DNA of 64,000 bases from Epithemia pelagica (GCA_946965045.2 OX337228.1:744001-808000); one strand, 5' to 3'. Shown: positions 1 through 11,199, counted from the first letter of the stretch. Notes: generated by a model not told the origin, from the sequence alone. Program-made: numbers and translations.

Positions 1-1
1 T

Positions 2-541
2 ATCAACGAAGTCAAGCCCATGCTGAAGACATTAGCCAAGAACCTACCTGACGGTGTCACCCTACCCTACCAATTCAACCTCAAGTTCCTTGGCTTCCGA
101 ATGTGGTTGGAATACCGTTCTGTCCGTGGTCAAGACCTTGATGCTGGTGCTTATACTGGTGACGTAATCACCAAGTGGATGAGACGCGTAACGGAACTCG
201 CGAATGCCACCACCACTGATGGTCAGGATGACCCAGTACCACCCAAAAGGCTAACGAACCTTGCCGATTGGGAACGTCACGACGGAATGTGGCGCACATA
301 CTTGGGTCAGCACCGTAATCCGACGACGGGAGTGCCGCTCACCTACGTATTGCGTGAGGAGTCCGACGTACCGGACGACGCACTAACCGCCGATTACGAC
401 TGCATTGACGACGACCTAGTCGCGACCACTCGTCATGAGGGGGACCAGTACAAAGCCAACCGACGCAGAGTGTATGAGCTGTACTACCCTCTTATTTACG
501 ATGGTCCGGCATGGACGTTTGCTAAAACGCCATTGTGCTAA
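2..541 (+). CDS. Copia element 1, upstream gag/pol segment (5' partial)
   Basis: The frame is open from the window edge; the first ATG is at 20 and the stop TAA is at 539-541. The product is about 180 residues with no motif I can name, ending in a Tyr-rich stretch (YELYYPLIYDGPAW). It lies directly before the integrase-bearing frame and overlaps it by a few bases in the -1 frame, so it is most likely the preceding part of the same retrotransposon polyprotein. Whether the two frames are joined by programmed -1 slippage or separated by a mutation cannot be decided, because the 5' half of the element lies outside the window. Confidence 0.5.
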   Translation: MNEVKPMLKTLAKNLPDGVTLPYQFNLKFLGFRMWLEYRSVRGQDLDAGAYTGDVITKWMRRVTELANATTTDGQDDPVPPKRLTNLADWERHDGMWRTYLGQHRNPTTGVPLTYVLREESDVPDDALTADYDCIDDDLVATTRHEGDQYKANRRRVYELYYPLIYDGPAWTFAKTPLC

Positions 542-3500
542 CTGCCGATAGCCCATGGCAACCTCGTTCTACCGCCTTTGCGGACGCGGAGGAGAAACTG
601 GGTGTAGCTGCCGCTACTGTCGTTCGCAATGGCGATCCGAATTCGATTGCCGCATCCTCCATTCCACGACTCATCAAAGCAGTGCGAACGTACCAGCATG
701 CTTTTGCCAATCCATCACCCGATCTGGACGCCGACGCACAAGGCGACGACCTATACGAACGCTTAATAGCGACGGTCACTGTTCATCCAGAGAAGGAGGA
801 GCCTGATGTAGTCCCGGAGGACAAACGTGAACGTCGGCTGTACATGATCAAGACTGCTAACGAGTCTTCCCCAGCCGATCCTGCTGGAAAGGGAGTACTT
901 GATGCAGCCGTACTGTCACAACGTTGGGGCATTGGTTTACCCAAAGCGAAGAATACGCTTAAAGTGACGACGCAGGCTGGAGTACGAAACGTATTAATCC
1001 CATCTGAGCGTAAGGTCCGTAAGAAGGCACCGTGGCTCAAATTCCCCAATGTGAAAGGCCGTTGGTTCTCGGACGAGATGTTTGCCAAGGAAGTTTCACT
1101 GAACGGGGACACGGGCGCCTCGATCTTTACAGACGGCAAAGGATTCGACCACGTTTATCCCTGGAAGTCGAAAAAGCAACATCCTGAAGGATTGATGTCT
1201 CTGATTCACAATGTAGGGATTCCCCAAACAATGGTATCTGATGGTGCCCGAGAATTGTTCCTAGGGAAGTCCCGTGAAATATGCAACGAGTACCGCATAA
1301 AGATGGAGAAAACGGTTCCTTATAGTCCATGGCAGAACGCCGCCGAAGCGAGCATTCGTGAACTAAAGAAGGGAGTTGTCAAGATTATGAGGACGACCGG
1401 CGCACCACGACGTTTATGGAGCTATGCTCTTAAATGGTGCTCACACGTACGGCAACTCACGGCATCCGATATCCCTGAATTAGATGGACGTACACCGTTC
1501 GAGCATGTAATTGGCTCAACGCCAGACATCTCTCCATTAGCCATGTTCCAATTCTATCAGCCGGTGTATTATCGCATGCCCATGGCACAGTTTCCCTTCG
1601 AAAAAAGACTGATTGGCCGATGGTTGGGTTTAGCCGATGATTGCACCGATGATATGGCCTATGAAATCCTAACGCAAGAGGGCAATCATGTCACACGAAA
1701 AGATGTGTGGGCCATTCCGGAAGACGACCTGAAGAATCCGACGATTCATCAGCAGTTGTTGGACTATGATGCCGCTATTCAAACGCAAATGAAAGAGCCG
1801 CCATCTGATGGCACAACTGGGAGCGATCCACCCCCAGACCTCTTTGACGAAGGTGAACTTCTAGAGCCCTTGTTCCCAGAGGCCGAAGCCCTGGAATCCG
1901 ACGCGTACACGCCGGAGGAACTAGACGAATACCTCACCGCTGAAGTCATGCTGCCGCGAGGAGGTGAAAGCGCTCGAGCGAAAATCATTAGACGCACGAA
2001 AGATGCTCATGGGCGACCTATTGGTGAGCGCGACGCAAACCCAATCCTTGATACCCGGTACTACGATGTACAGTTTCCGGATGGATCGGTCGAGTCGTAT
2101 GCAACCAATATGATCGCAGAGAATCTGTATTCGCAAGTTGATCCGGAGGGCAATGCGTTCAACACATTGAAAGCCATTGTGGGTCACCGCAGTGATGAGA
2201 CCGCAGTTAAGCGAACAGACGCATCGTTCCTTGACGGCACATCACGCCACACAACGAAAGGCTGGGAATTACAATGTGAACTGTCCGATCAATCGACTGT
2301 TTGGCTGCCGCTCAAAGACGTCAAGAATGGAAATATGATTGAAGCCGCCGAATACGCAGTATCCACTGGCATCGCAAAAGAGCCTGCTTTCGCATGGTGG
2401 GTGCCACGTGCACTTCGTAAACGAGACCGTATTATCAAAAAGGTAAAGTCACGTTATTGGAAGCGAACGCACAAGTATGGCATTGAGTTGCCCCACTCTG
2501 TGGAAGAAGCCCTGGCGATTGACCGCCGAACGGGGACTGACTTCTGGCGTAAGGCTATTGAGAAAGAAATGAAGAACGTTGGCATTGCTTTCGAATTTCC
2601 AGCTGATGGCGAAGTGCCTTCTGGATACAAGCATATCCCCTGCCATATGGTTTTTGACATCAAATCAGACCTGCGACGAAAAGCACGGTTAGTGGCCGGA
2701 GGCCACAAAACTGATCCACCCAAAGAATCGACCTATTCTAGTGTGGTATCACGCGATAGGGTACGCATTGCTTTTACTATCGCTGCACTAAATGGTCTAG
2801 ATGTTCTCGTCGGGGACGTGCAAAACGCATATCTCAACGCACCGACTAAAGAGAAGACCTATACCACCGCGGGACTCGAATTTGGACCAGATAAGGTTGG
2901 ACAACCTGCACTGATAGTGCGCGCATTATATGGTCTCAAAAGTTCTGCCGCAAGGTGGCGTGATCACATCGCTGCAACGCTCCGCGATATGGGATTTAAG
3001 ATGTGTCAAGCTGATCCGGATGTATGGCTTCGAGCGAACACTCGACCATCTGATGGGTTCCAGTATTACGAGTATGTTTTGGTCTACATTGATGATCTGC
3101 TGATTGTTAGTCATGATCCCAAAACCGTGATGCAGGACCTGCAGAGGCGCTATACGATCAAGCCCGACAGTATCAAACCGCCAGACGAATACTTAGGATC
3201 CGAAATACGGCGTTATACCATACCCGACACGCAAGATCCGTCGAACCGTGATCGTTGGGCCATGTCCGCTGACAAGTATTGTAAGCGTGCTCTTGCCGAA
3301 GTCGAAACGGAACTGGAGAAATCCGGAGAAAAGCTGAAGTCAAAAGTGACGACGCCGATCGCCGATGGATATCGCCCGGAATTGGATGCGACTCCTGAAC
3401 TCGACGCAAGACGTGCGAACTATTACCAAGGACTGATCGGTATCCTCCGTTGGATTGTTGAACTCGGTCGTATCGACATTACAACCGCAGTCTCCCATAT

Positions 3501-4179
3501 GTCCCGTTTTATGGCGAATCCACGAGAAGGACATCTCGAGCAAACGTTGCACATTTTCGCGTATCTAAAGAAGTACGATAAATCCGCCATTGTGTTCGAC
3601 GACACAACCCCTGACTTCGACGAGTCACGTTTTACCCGACCGGATTGGTCTGAGTATTATCCTGATGCTGCCGAGCCGATTCCGCCAAACGCACCAGCAC
3701 CGCGTGGAAACGCTGTCACCACGACTTGCTTTGTCGATGCTGATCATGCTGGATGTCGTGTCACACGGCGCTCTCAAACAGGAGTCCTACTGTTCATGCA
3801 ACGAGCACCGATCATGTGGTATTCAAAACGACAAAACACTGTTGAGACGTCTACATTTGGCAGTGAGTTCGTGGCGATGAAGACTGCCATTGAAATGATT
3901 GAAGCATTTCGTTATAAGTTGCGAATGATGGGTATCCCGTTGGATGGAGAGACGAATGTGTTTTGCGACAATGAATCTGTGTTTAAGAACTCGACTCAGC
4001 CAGAATCAGTCCTAAAGAAGAAGCACAATGCAATTGCTTATCATCGGACTCGTGAAGCGCAAGCTGCTGGACTTGTGCGCATTGCATGGGAAGAAGGTGA
4101 AACGAATCTTGCCGATATCCTAACCAAACTGCTACCCGGACCTCGATTGCGATTCCTGGCCCAACGTATCATGTGGTAG
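535..4179 (+). CDS. Copia element 1, pol polyprotein (integrase, reverse transcriptase, RNase H)
   Basis: A frame of 1,214 codons with no obvious ATG at its start; it begins in the -1 frame at the end of the preceding ORF. Integrase core: D at residue 200 (FTDGKG), D at 236 (VSDGARE) and E at 271 (NAAEASI), the last two 35 positions apart. Reverse transcriptase follows: KARLVAGGH, GDVQNAYLNAP, RALYGLKSSAARW and the catalytic YIDDLL near residue 850. RNase H near the C-terminus has CFVDADHAG and the SEFVAMK region; the frame ends in ADILTKLLPGPR. The order integrase-RT-RNase H is diagnostic for Ty1/copia. No stop interrupts these domains, so this copy is better preserved than the second element, although its 5' half lies outside the window. 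Confidence 0.92.
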   Translation: MLTADSPWQPRSTAFADAEEKLGVAAATVVRNGDPNSIAASSIPRLIKAVRTYQHAFANPSPDLDADAQGDDLYERLIATVTVHPEKEEPDVVPEDKRERRLYMIKTANESSPADPAGKGVLDAAVLSQRWGIGLPKAKNTLKVTTQAGVRNVLIPSERKVRKKAPWLKFPNVKGRWFSDEMFAKEVSLNGDTGASIFTDGKGFDHVYPWKSKKQHPEGLMSLIHNVGIPQTMVSDGARELFLGKSREICNEYRIKMEKTVPYSPWQNAAEASIRELKKGVVKIMRTTGAPRRLWSYALKWCSHVRQLTASDIPELDGRTPFEHVIGSTPDISPLAMFQFYQPVYYRMPMAQFPFEKRLIGRWLGLADDCTDDMAYEILTQEGNHVTRKDVWAIPEDDLKNPTIHQQLLDYDAAIQTQMKEPPSDGTTGSDPPPDLFDEGELLEPLFPEAEALESDAYTPEELDEYLTAEVMLPRGGESARAKIIRRTKDAHGRPIGERDANPILDTRYYDVQFPDGSVESYATNMIAENLYSQVDPEGNAFNTLKAIVGHRSDETAVKRTDASFLDGTSRHTTKGWELQCELSDQSTVWLPLKDVKNGNMIEAAEYAVSTGIAKEPAFAWWVPRALRKRDRIIKKVKSRYWKRTHKYGIELPHSVEEALAIDRRTGTDFWRKAIEKEMKNVGIAFEFPADGEVPSGYKHIPCHMVFDIKSDLRRKARLVAGGHKTDPPKESTYSSVVSRDRVRIAFTIAALNGLDVLVGDVQNAYLNAPTKEKTYTTAGLEFGPDKVGQPALIVRALYGLKSSAARWRDHIAATLRDMGFKMCQADPDVWLRANTRPSDGFQYYEYVLVYIDDLLIVSHDPKTVMQDLQRRYTIKPDSIKPPDEYLGSEIRRYTIPDTQDPSNRDRWAMSADKYCKRALAEVETELEKSGEKLKSKVTTPIADGYRPELDATPELDARRANYYQGLIGILRWIVELGRIDITTAVSHMSRFMANPREGHLEQTLHIFAYLKKYDKSAIVFDDTTPDFDESRFTRPDWSEYYPDAAEPIPPNAPAPRGNAVTTTCFVDADHAGCRVTRRSQTGVLLFMQRAPIMWYSKRQNTVETSTFGSEFVAMKTAIEMIEAFRYKLRMMGIPLDGETNVFCDNESVFKNSTQPESVLKKKHNAIAYHRTREAQAAGLVRIAWEEGETNLADILTKLLPGPRLRFLAQRIMW

Positions 4180-5205
4180 CACCCCTTTTAGATCCAAAAT
4201 GGGATCGCCCCCTTTTGAAGAATAGTCCGACGTACTGGACCGGCCTCTGCTGACATGACGAACTAAACGAAGTTGCCCACCCCGATTTTGTTCGCGGGGA
4301 CTGAATAAATAATCACGGGCGCCCCCTTTGTAACCTACGAAAGGCCTCGCCATGCCTCGCTACGCACCGCCTGGCATCGCCCGGCCCCTAGCTATGTGTT
4401 CGCTAGTGGGTACCGTGGTCGCTATTTGGCCCCTACGTGAGCGATTTGCCCCCAAAGGGCACCCCTAGTTTAGTCATCATAATTTCTGATAGTTTGATTG
4501 TTGCAAGCCGTATATTGCGTCTGGCCGTCAGTTTTTATTCAAATCATCATGTCGGATGGTCGTTTATGAGTAGTATTCTTGTTGCGGAACTCGGAACCGA
4601 GTTCTCACTCCCACACAAGCCCGACGGATCCACGAGTCACGGTTCCCGCGGTGCTACATTCTTATTTCATGAGAACATAGTCACCCTGCCAATAATGAGA
4701 AATAAGAATTTAGAATCTATCCCGGTACATCTTGAATCTAATCTTACCCAACCGAAAAGCGAAAAGTTGAGCTGAATCATTGCTGATTCCCGCACGAGGG
4801 TGGGAATTCGTGAATGAAGTAACGTTACGGTTTCTAATCGTAATCTGTGTTTGTTGCCGTTTGCATCGATGTTTCTCATAATTTGCCGCAACGAGAAACA
4901 AGTTTTGTTGTCCTTGTTAGAGCAGGCCGGAGAAAGATCATCATCTTCAGCCTCCTCGACTTGTTGTATTGAGCAAGTGAAAACTGTTTTGTTTCTTGCG
5001 AGGATGCTCCACCAATGTTCGTGTTCGATCAACAGCAACAACATCAAAAATAATGAGGCTGTTGTGACCCGAGAGTGCACGGACGACAAGTCATTCCTAC
5101 CACTCATGCCTGTCCACTTGCCGTGATCACCACGACAACGGCGACAAGACATGAGCAGATTTTGACAAGTTTTTACATTCCCACGATTTGAAAGACACTT
5201 GCAGG
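4180..5205. other. 3' flank of copia element 1 / host sequence
   Basis: No convincing gene. The 3' LTR of element 1 probably starts in the first part of this stretch, but its edges cannot be set without the 5' LTR, which lies outside the window. The last five bases (GCAGG, 5201-5205) are the left target-site copy of the second copia element. Short ORFs on both strands have no recognisable features. Confidence 0.4.
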
Positions 5206-5504
5206 TGTTGAGTAGAGTGTCGTAGCCGTCAGCTTTGCCCACTATACTGTAAAGTCGAAAATGATCCTAATTTACTGGCTTGATTGTTTCCAAAGAATGA
5301 GCTCTAGACTCATTTGTTGGCGATTTGTTCGCCTTTCCTCTTCTGACTACGTCAGCGAATGTCACGCGTGCGGGGCTCGTCCTGCTCGCTTTATTCTCCA
5401 TAATATTCTTCATTGTCTTTGGTCTTGCTTGCATTGTCTTTGGTCTTACTTCGTCAGGCGTTCCCGCGTCGCAGTGTTTTCTTTCTTGCTCATTATTTCC
5501 AACA
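5206..5504 (-). repeat. 3' LTR of copia element 2
   Basis: TG...CA-bounded, 299 bp. It contains a tandem pair of 21-bp units (5411-5452) and an inverted CTGAC-TAC-GTCAG motif (5343-5355). The pol frame reads into it as far as 5267, so the U3 end is translated. The sequence just inside the LTR (5505-5520, - strand) is moderately purine-rich and would be the polypurine tract. Confidence 0.95.
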
Positions 5505-6694
5505 CGCTCCTCACAAGACGTGGGGACGTCGTGTGTTTGTAGAGTGCTGATGGGTTTGTGTCCCAACAGTACGTCCCGGAATTTGTTGAAAAGTGCTCCT
5601 TGTAGTGGTTTTGTGTAGAAATCCGCTAGCATCTCCTCGGTAGGGCAGTAGTGGATGTCGATCTTCTCTTGTTGAACTTGATCCTTAATGAAGAAGTATC
5701 GGATGTCCACATGCCTTGATTGTTTTCCTGCCGATGCCCTTCCATTTTTCTCGAGTCGTATGGCGCTTTGGTTGTCTTGTGCAAAGCGTGTGCTCTTAAT
5801 ATTGTATCCTTGGGCCTCGAGAAACCGTTTAGCCCATAGGGTATTCGGGATGTAATCACTGGCCCCAACAACCTCCGCTTCCGTAGAGCTTTTCGTGTTA
5901 AGCTTTTGCTTCCTTGATTTTGCCATGATGGCACCTCGTCCAAGTGACATCGCGCCTCCTGTGTGGCTTTTCATGTCTTCGTGCACGGCAAATGATGCGT
6001 CCACCCAGTTGAGAAGATGTGGGACGTCGTCCGCTCCCACGATGTATTCCATCTCTTCAGTAGCGTGTAAGTACTGAAGCACTCGTCTGAGTTTGTCCCA
6101 ATCCTCAGTGGTGGCCTTTGAAACGCGTGTATAGAGGAAGGCGATTGCCGTTTGAATGTCAATTCTTGATCTTTGTGACAAATAGAGCAGTTTGGCGACG
6201 ATGCTGTGGAATTTCTCCTTCCGTTTCGGATCCAATTCGGGCGCACTTTTGATGTTGAAAAGGCCCTTCTTTGCAGGTGAGGATGCCCCTTGGGACACGT
6301 CTTCACCGCACATTTCGATTGCTTCCTTTATATATTGCGGCATCAGGATACTGACTGCGCCGTTTTCGTTGATTGTGATGTTCATTCCCAAATACGTGTG
6401 TTTGTTCCCTCTGCATACTGTCATCTTCCCGAACTTGGCCTCGATCGTGTCGATAATTTGTTCGACGACTTCTTCTTCCACGTGGGATGCCTTGAGATCG
6501 TCCACATACCATGTGATGGTGCGCTGTTTGCCGTTAATGATCTTGTTCGCGACACACGGATCATAGGGGTTTAGCTCAAAACCCATTTCTTTTAGAGTCG
6601 ACGCGAACAATTCATACCAAAGCAATGCGGATTGTACACATCCGTATAGCGCCTTGTTGAGGCGTACATATAGTACTTTCACGCCATCTTCCAT
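5267..6694 (-). pseudogene. Copia element 2 pol, reverse transcriptase and RNase H
   Basis: 475 codons, with the frame open a little upstream of 6694. RT motifs: LNKALYGCVQSALLWY and the catalytic WYVDDLKASH. RNase H: LLNWVDASFA, the STEAEVVGAS segment and the terminal ADFYTKPLQG. The frame then crosses the LTR edge at 5504 and ends inside the LTR at 5267, so about 79 residues are encoded by U3. Those residues are basic and poorly conserved in appearance (with two PKTM repeats) and may have no function. Confidence 0.85.
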
Positions 6695-6737
6695 GACGAC
6701 GTACTTCTCGTATTTCTTGTCCAGTTTGCAAAAAATG

Positions 6738-7484
6738 TCAACGACCTCCTGTCAGTCGCATTAGAACGAAGTCTTTCATGTAGGCGTTGAGATAGGCACC
6801 GGCAATGTCAGCCGTGATAACCTTTCGTCGTTCTTGAGCGTCGATGACGAGGGACATGATGAGGGCATCCACCGAAAGCGCTGGTGATGCGGTTTCACTT
6901 TTGTCGTACAGGGTCCGTTGTGGTCGACCGTCTGCACATGAACGTCCCTTCAACTTCCCACAACGTTTCTCCTTGATTACGTTGACTGATCGTAGGGCAG
7001 CCTTTTTTTGTTGGGGGGTTAATTTGGATGCATCCTGTGGGTCGAAGGTATCTTGGTTGTCCAACTGAGTGAGCTCTTTCAAGAGTGCATCGATAGCACG
7101 TTGTCCATGTTTCTTGATGCCTGCCTTCGCGGACATCTGAGTAAAGATGAAGTTTGCCATCAAAGAGTGGATGGGTGTCCGATCATTCACGTTGGTTGTG
7201 GCGTGTTTGATGGCCTGTTGCAGGAGTTGCACGTGTAAATAGGAGGTTGCACCATCCGTCATGTCCATCTGATGATCGAGCCGGTGGGCGTACGATCGCT
7301 CCCGGTTTCCTCGAAGGCTGTATTCGTGCCTAGTCTCGGCGTTGTCGGTTGGTTCGTCCATGTCATGGTCATCCTCGTATTCTTCAGATACGTCTGGGAA
7401 CTCGTCGCGCTCCTCATTTTGCGCTCCTTCGTCCTCCACGTTTTCTATTTCGTGATTGTCGGTGTTGTCTCCGATATCGGTCAC
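6738..7484 (-). pseudogene. Copia element 2 pol, integrase tail and start of reverse transcriptase
   Basis: Shifted relative to the integrase frame. It continues the acidic linker (DNTDNHEIENVEDEG) and reaches the first RT motifs, including ADIAGAYLNAYMKDFVLMRLTG. The frame then ends at TGA 6738-6740. About one base away, another frame carries the expected continuation (VVDIFCKLDKKY) into the following ORF, so a single-base indel lies around 6740-6750. Confidence 0.8.
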
Positions 7485-9856
7485 CTCTTTGTCCTCATCG
7501 ACATCATCGATGGGGTCATCCTCTGTGTTGTTTCGCTGTTGTCGTCGGAAGTGGATACCACATGCCGTTCGCTGTCGGAGCTGTCGGGCGCTCCTTCATC
7601 GATGTCGTGTTCGTCTGTGTCGTCACTTTCTTCGCCCGCTCCTTCGTCGTTGGCGTTGTGGTGGGCATCGTTGTTCGCTCCTTCTTCTGCTCCGTCTTCT
7701 TCCTCCAAATCGTCCTCGTTTGCGATGTCGTCATCGTGGTCTTCTATGGGTACGTTCGGTGCCCATTCGAAAACGAGCTCACCGTTGATGATGGGCTGTT
7801 CCTGTTGTTCAGCCAACTCCTCAACCCGGTTAATCACATCCTGTGTGATGGGCAGTTCCGTCCACTGTTGTCTGGAGATTCTTGCCCCGGTCGTGAGTGA
7901 TAGGAAGTAATAACTCCCTTGAGCATTTCCTGTTGGGTTGAGTGCTATGGCCCCAATGGTACGTGGCGCTGTGGTGCTAGTCTGTCGTCGCTCCTCGAAC
8001 ACTTGGGCGTACTGGCCAAACTCGATCCTCATACTGTTGTAGTCTGGATCGGGAAGGCCAGTTATGATTTTTCGGGGGCTCATGGTTGGCAAGATTCCCT
8101 TTCGGTTCGGCAATTGGTTCAACGTGCGGACGGACAGGGTAACTAGCTCTCGCACCATGAGGACAGGGTATCGTCGAAAAGGGAGTCCGTGGACGGTCGC
8201 CCGCACCCGCTCCTTAATTGTCCGGATGGAGCGTTCCACCTGTCCGACGTGGTCATCTGCTGCCACGATGTTGGCGATGACTGGTCGGATGTTCGCTTGG
8301 AGGGGGGCGAACTCATTATCGGCATGCATATCGACCACTTCGAAACCTCTGGATGAGTAGAGGTGGAAAACGTCCTTCAGTTCTCGTTCCAGGGTGGCCT
8401 TGCGTCGGTTCTCGATTGCCGCAACAGTTCGGAAGTTGATGTTTCGTGATATCGTGTGGCAAAAGATGTGGCCTTGAACGTAAAAATTGTCTGCGCATAT
8501 CGTCACGCGTTTGTGTTCTTGTTGGATAGTGTCGGGTAGGGCCGTTGCTGTCTGTTGTGGGACGCCGGCGGAGGACCGTTTAACCGTTTTTCCTTTTAGG
8601 GTTGCGGGGTCGGGTCCATAAATTTTGAGGGCGCGTCGTGCATCTTCGGGGGTGACGGGGCAGTTTCGGATGATGTTGTTGGTTAGGGCGTCGAGGAAAT
8701 CGCGTTGGGAGGGGCGACCGAGTTGTCTGTACAGAGTACGGGCACGATCTGCTCATTCGACCTCCCGGGGCGAAAAACCAGTCGCATTACGAGGGACCGA
8801 GTTAAGGAACAGATAGGGAGTAGAGGTAGAGCTAATAAAGTTAGACGGGTCTGCAACATCAAAATAGTTAAGTCCCATCGCACTTTCACGAAAAATCGTT
8901 ACCGAGCCATCACGACGATGGACTGAGATGGAGGGATCACCGGCAGTGTCCATAGTGATGCGGCACCTTTGCCGAACGGCGGCGAGGGAGAGGATGTTGG
9001 CCAAGGACTGGGGGTTGTACCAGACCTCGCCAAAGTTGGGAATGTTGCCGAGGAGTCGGGACACCTGGTGACCACCATTGGTGTAGACGGTCAACGGATG
9101 GGCCGAGGGCCGAATGTTGGAAAGGAGGGAGGCATTCCGAAAGACCGAAATAGTCGACTGACTATCAAGCAAAACCCAGGTGTCGGGGATGGAACATCGT
9201 GGTGGTTGTGAAAAACAACAATCAACAAGGGCGAAGGTGAAATTGTACGAAGAAGGGGAGGAGCCATGTTGTTGAAGCATGGTGACGCCCGAATTACCAC
9301 GGGTCCCACTGGTGGCACCATTATCATCGCCGCGCAGAGGGCACTGACTGGCGTAATGGCCAGGCCCCTGACAATGAAAGCACGTAATGCTCTCATGGAG
9401 GATGCCGTCGAGACCAGGGACAGGGGATGTGGTTTGAGCAAATTGTAAACCACCACCACCACCGGCAGGGATCAAAGCTGGTGTCCCAGAGGATTGGGAA
9501 ACGGTGGAGGCCTGCTTCGGACCACGGTAGCTGACCAGCATCCCGTAGGCGGATGTTAGGTCTGGAGGGTATTGATCGGTTCCCCGGGTGAACTGATTTT
9601 CCAATTCAATCAACAAGTTACCAAATCTCTTTCGATCAGCACCCTTTAAAAATTGGATGGCAAGGGTGCGCTCGCGACTGATCCGTTTCTTCTCATCGGA
9701 GGAAGTGGACTCGTCGGGGTCCAAATACTTCTCCACTAATTCTTGGGATCCTTTATCAATTCCGACCGACCCACCATAATGCTCCAAAACGTCGATGTTT
9801 TCTTTAAATTGGTGGAGGTAATCGGCGAGACTTTCCTCTGCTTGCTGTCGATGCAT
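7481..9856 (-). pseudogene. Copia element 2 gag zinc knuckle, protease-like region and integrase, with in-frame TGA
   Basis: Continues the gag frame. A CCHC knuckle (CFHCQGPGHYASQC) is followed by a protease-like motif VLLDSQST, where the usual DSG/DTG triad reads DSQ. TGA at 8753-8755 interrupts the frame, which then continues without shift through a pre-integrase region (LYRQLGRPSQRDFLDAL) into the integrase core: D in CADNFYV, D in HADNEF and E in QVERSIRTIKERVR. The C-terminal tail is very acidic. The frame closes at 7481, and the same acidic composition continues in the next frame, so an indel lies near 7530-7560. Confidence 0.8.
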
Positions 9857-10537
9857 CTAGAAGTTCGTGTATGCGTCGTTGAGTGACGAGTACCCGTAGC
9901 GTTTTTCTTCAAACTTGTGTCGAATTGCCTTGATTTGAGTCAACAACCAACCACAGTCACACGCATCGCGGGTGGTGTTATACTTTTCGAGGCCTTGGAG
10001 CTTGGCCTTCATGGCTTCACTACACTGACCCCATATGACCGCATATGCCGCTTGCAGGTTACTCTCAAGGATGTCGCAACGCGTCACGTATGCGGCAACC
10101 TTCTTCTCGAAAATCGCTACCTTGAGGCGACTGGTTTCTTCTTCGGGCAAATCCGGTGGTTCTTCAATTGTCGGGTTCTGCAGCTCTCTTGTGAGAGTAG
10201 TCATATCTCCTGCATGCTTCAAATTCTTTGCGAAGTATTCTTCTAGTGCCTCAATTGTTCGTGTAAACTGTCGCTTGTCATTACACTCATAAAAGACTTG
10301 AAAAACATGACTGTTCATGTCGTCAGTGATTCCTTCGAACGTACTGGGGTTGGTAGCGTAACCACCGCGTCCACCACGTCCTCCTCGTCCACCTCGGCCG
10401 CGCCCTCGTCCCCTTCGTCCTCGTCCTTGGTTGCCTTGACTCGAACTTGGAGTTCCGCCGTCATTAGGCGGCGTGGTACCGGGCGTAGTTGGGGCGCCGC
10501 CCGGGCTTGACGGGTTGGACCCTTGCGTATTGCTCAT
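9857..10537 (-). pseudogene. Copia element 2 gag, first part, ended by in-frame TAG
   Basis: 226 codons: a Pro/Ser/Gly-rich N-terminus, a dense RGG-type stretch (residues about 38-59) and then a helical Gag-like region. TAG at 9857-9859 is followed immediately by the next ORF in the same frame, so one stop codon splits Gag before its zinc knuckle. The sequence does not show whether this stop is read through or is a simple lesion. Confidence 0.75.
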
Positions 10538-11150
10538 CCCGCTGAGCCGATAGATAACGGACGTTGCCTTGTCCTCGTCTTAGGTCGTGACCGCTGTCGG
10601 TATGGATGACCACTTGCTTCTCGCACACCTTGGCCACAACTCCTGTTCCGTCGCGGATCGTCGGTGCACAGGTGGAAAAACGTGAGGCTGGGTTCAGGAC
10701 CTTGACGATATCACCCACGCAAAATTTGCGTCGTCTGGGGTGTATGAAATATCGCTTCCCTGTGACGTCGGACGTCCACAGACTGCAGCCGGATTGCAAT
10801 GCTGCTCTCTCAGCGGGAGTGTAGATCACCTGATTGTTTGATCTGGGGGGAAAAGTGCCGACAACTTCAACTGTGGAACTGGCAATGCTCGCACTTGAGA
10901 CCGACTCCCGGCTTGTCTTGAAAGTTCCGATGTGTTCTTCAGACGCTTCCTCTTCGTCTTCACTGTCTCCTGTTTCGTATCCACTGGGCTGTGCTCTTGC
11001 CACGGGCACGGTAGCCACGGGCGTCGATGATGGATCTCGTAGGTCCTTGAGCCTTCGGATAATCTCTTGCTGGCGAACACTCAGTTCGGCAAGTTCTTGG
11101 ATGAGTTCGTCGATTTCTTGTAGGTGTCTCACTGTAGGGTCAGTATTCAT
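10464..11150 (-). CDS. Extra ORF upstream of gag in copia element 2
   Basis: 228 codons from an ATG about 50 nt inside the 5' LTR; its last 74 nt overlap the gag start in another frame. The N-terminal 45 residues form a probable coiled coil (leucine/isoleucine-spaced, LQEIDELIQELAELSVRQ). A Ser/Glu-rich acidic linker follows. A C-terminal basic beta-rich region (KFCVGDIVKVLNP ... GTGVVAKV ... VVIHTDSG) resembles an SH3/KOW-like fold. It lacks the usual copia gag signature. It may be a separate structural or nucleic-acid-binding protein, or the first part of a Gag made through a frame change in the overlap. It has no stop codons, unlike the gag-pol frames. Confidence 0.6.
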   Translation of the reverse strand: MNTDPTVRHLQEIDELIQELAELSVRQQEIIRRLKDLRDPSSTPVATVPVARAQPSGYETGDSEDEEEASEEHIGTFKTSRESVSSASIASSTVEVVGTFPPRSNNQVIYTPAERAALQSGCSLWTSDVTGKRYFIHPRRRKFCVGDIVKVLNPASRFSTCAPTIRDGTGVVAKVCEKQVVIHTDSGHDLRRGQGNVRYLSAQRDEQYARVQPVKPGRRPNYARYHAA

Positions 11151-11185
11151 GGAGAAGAGATGCTTTGAAAAGAGAGAAAAACGTT

Positions 11186-11199
11186 TTCTTTGGAAACAA
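11186..11199 (-). promoter_or_regulatory. Primer-binding site of copia element 2 (possible self-priming)
   Basis: The 14 nt directly after the 5' LTR read TTGTTTCCAAAGAA on the sense strand. The same 14 nt occur in inverse complement inside the LTR at 11278-11291, about 80 nt before the LTR end. Position defines it as the PBS. That it pairs with the element's own RNA, rather than a tRNA, is inference. Confidence 0.55.
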
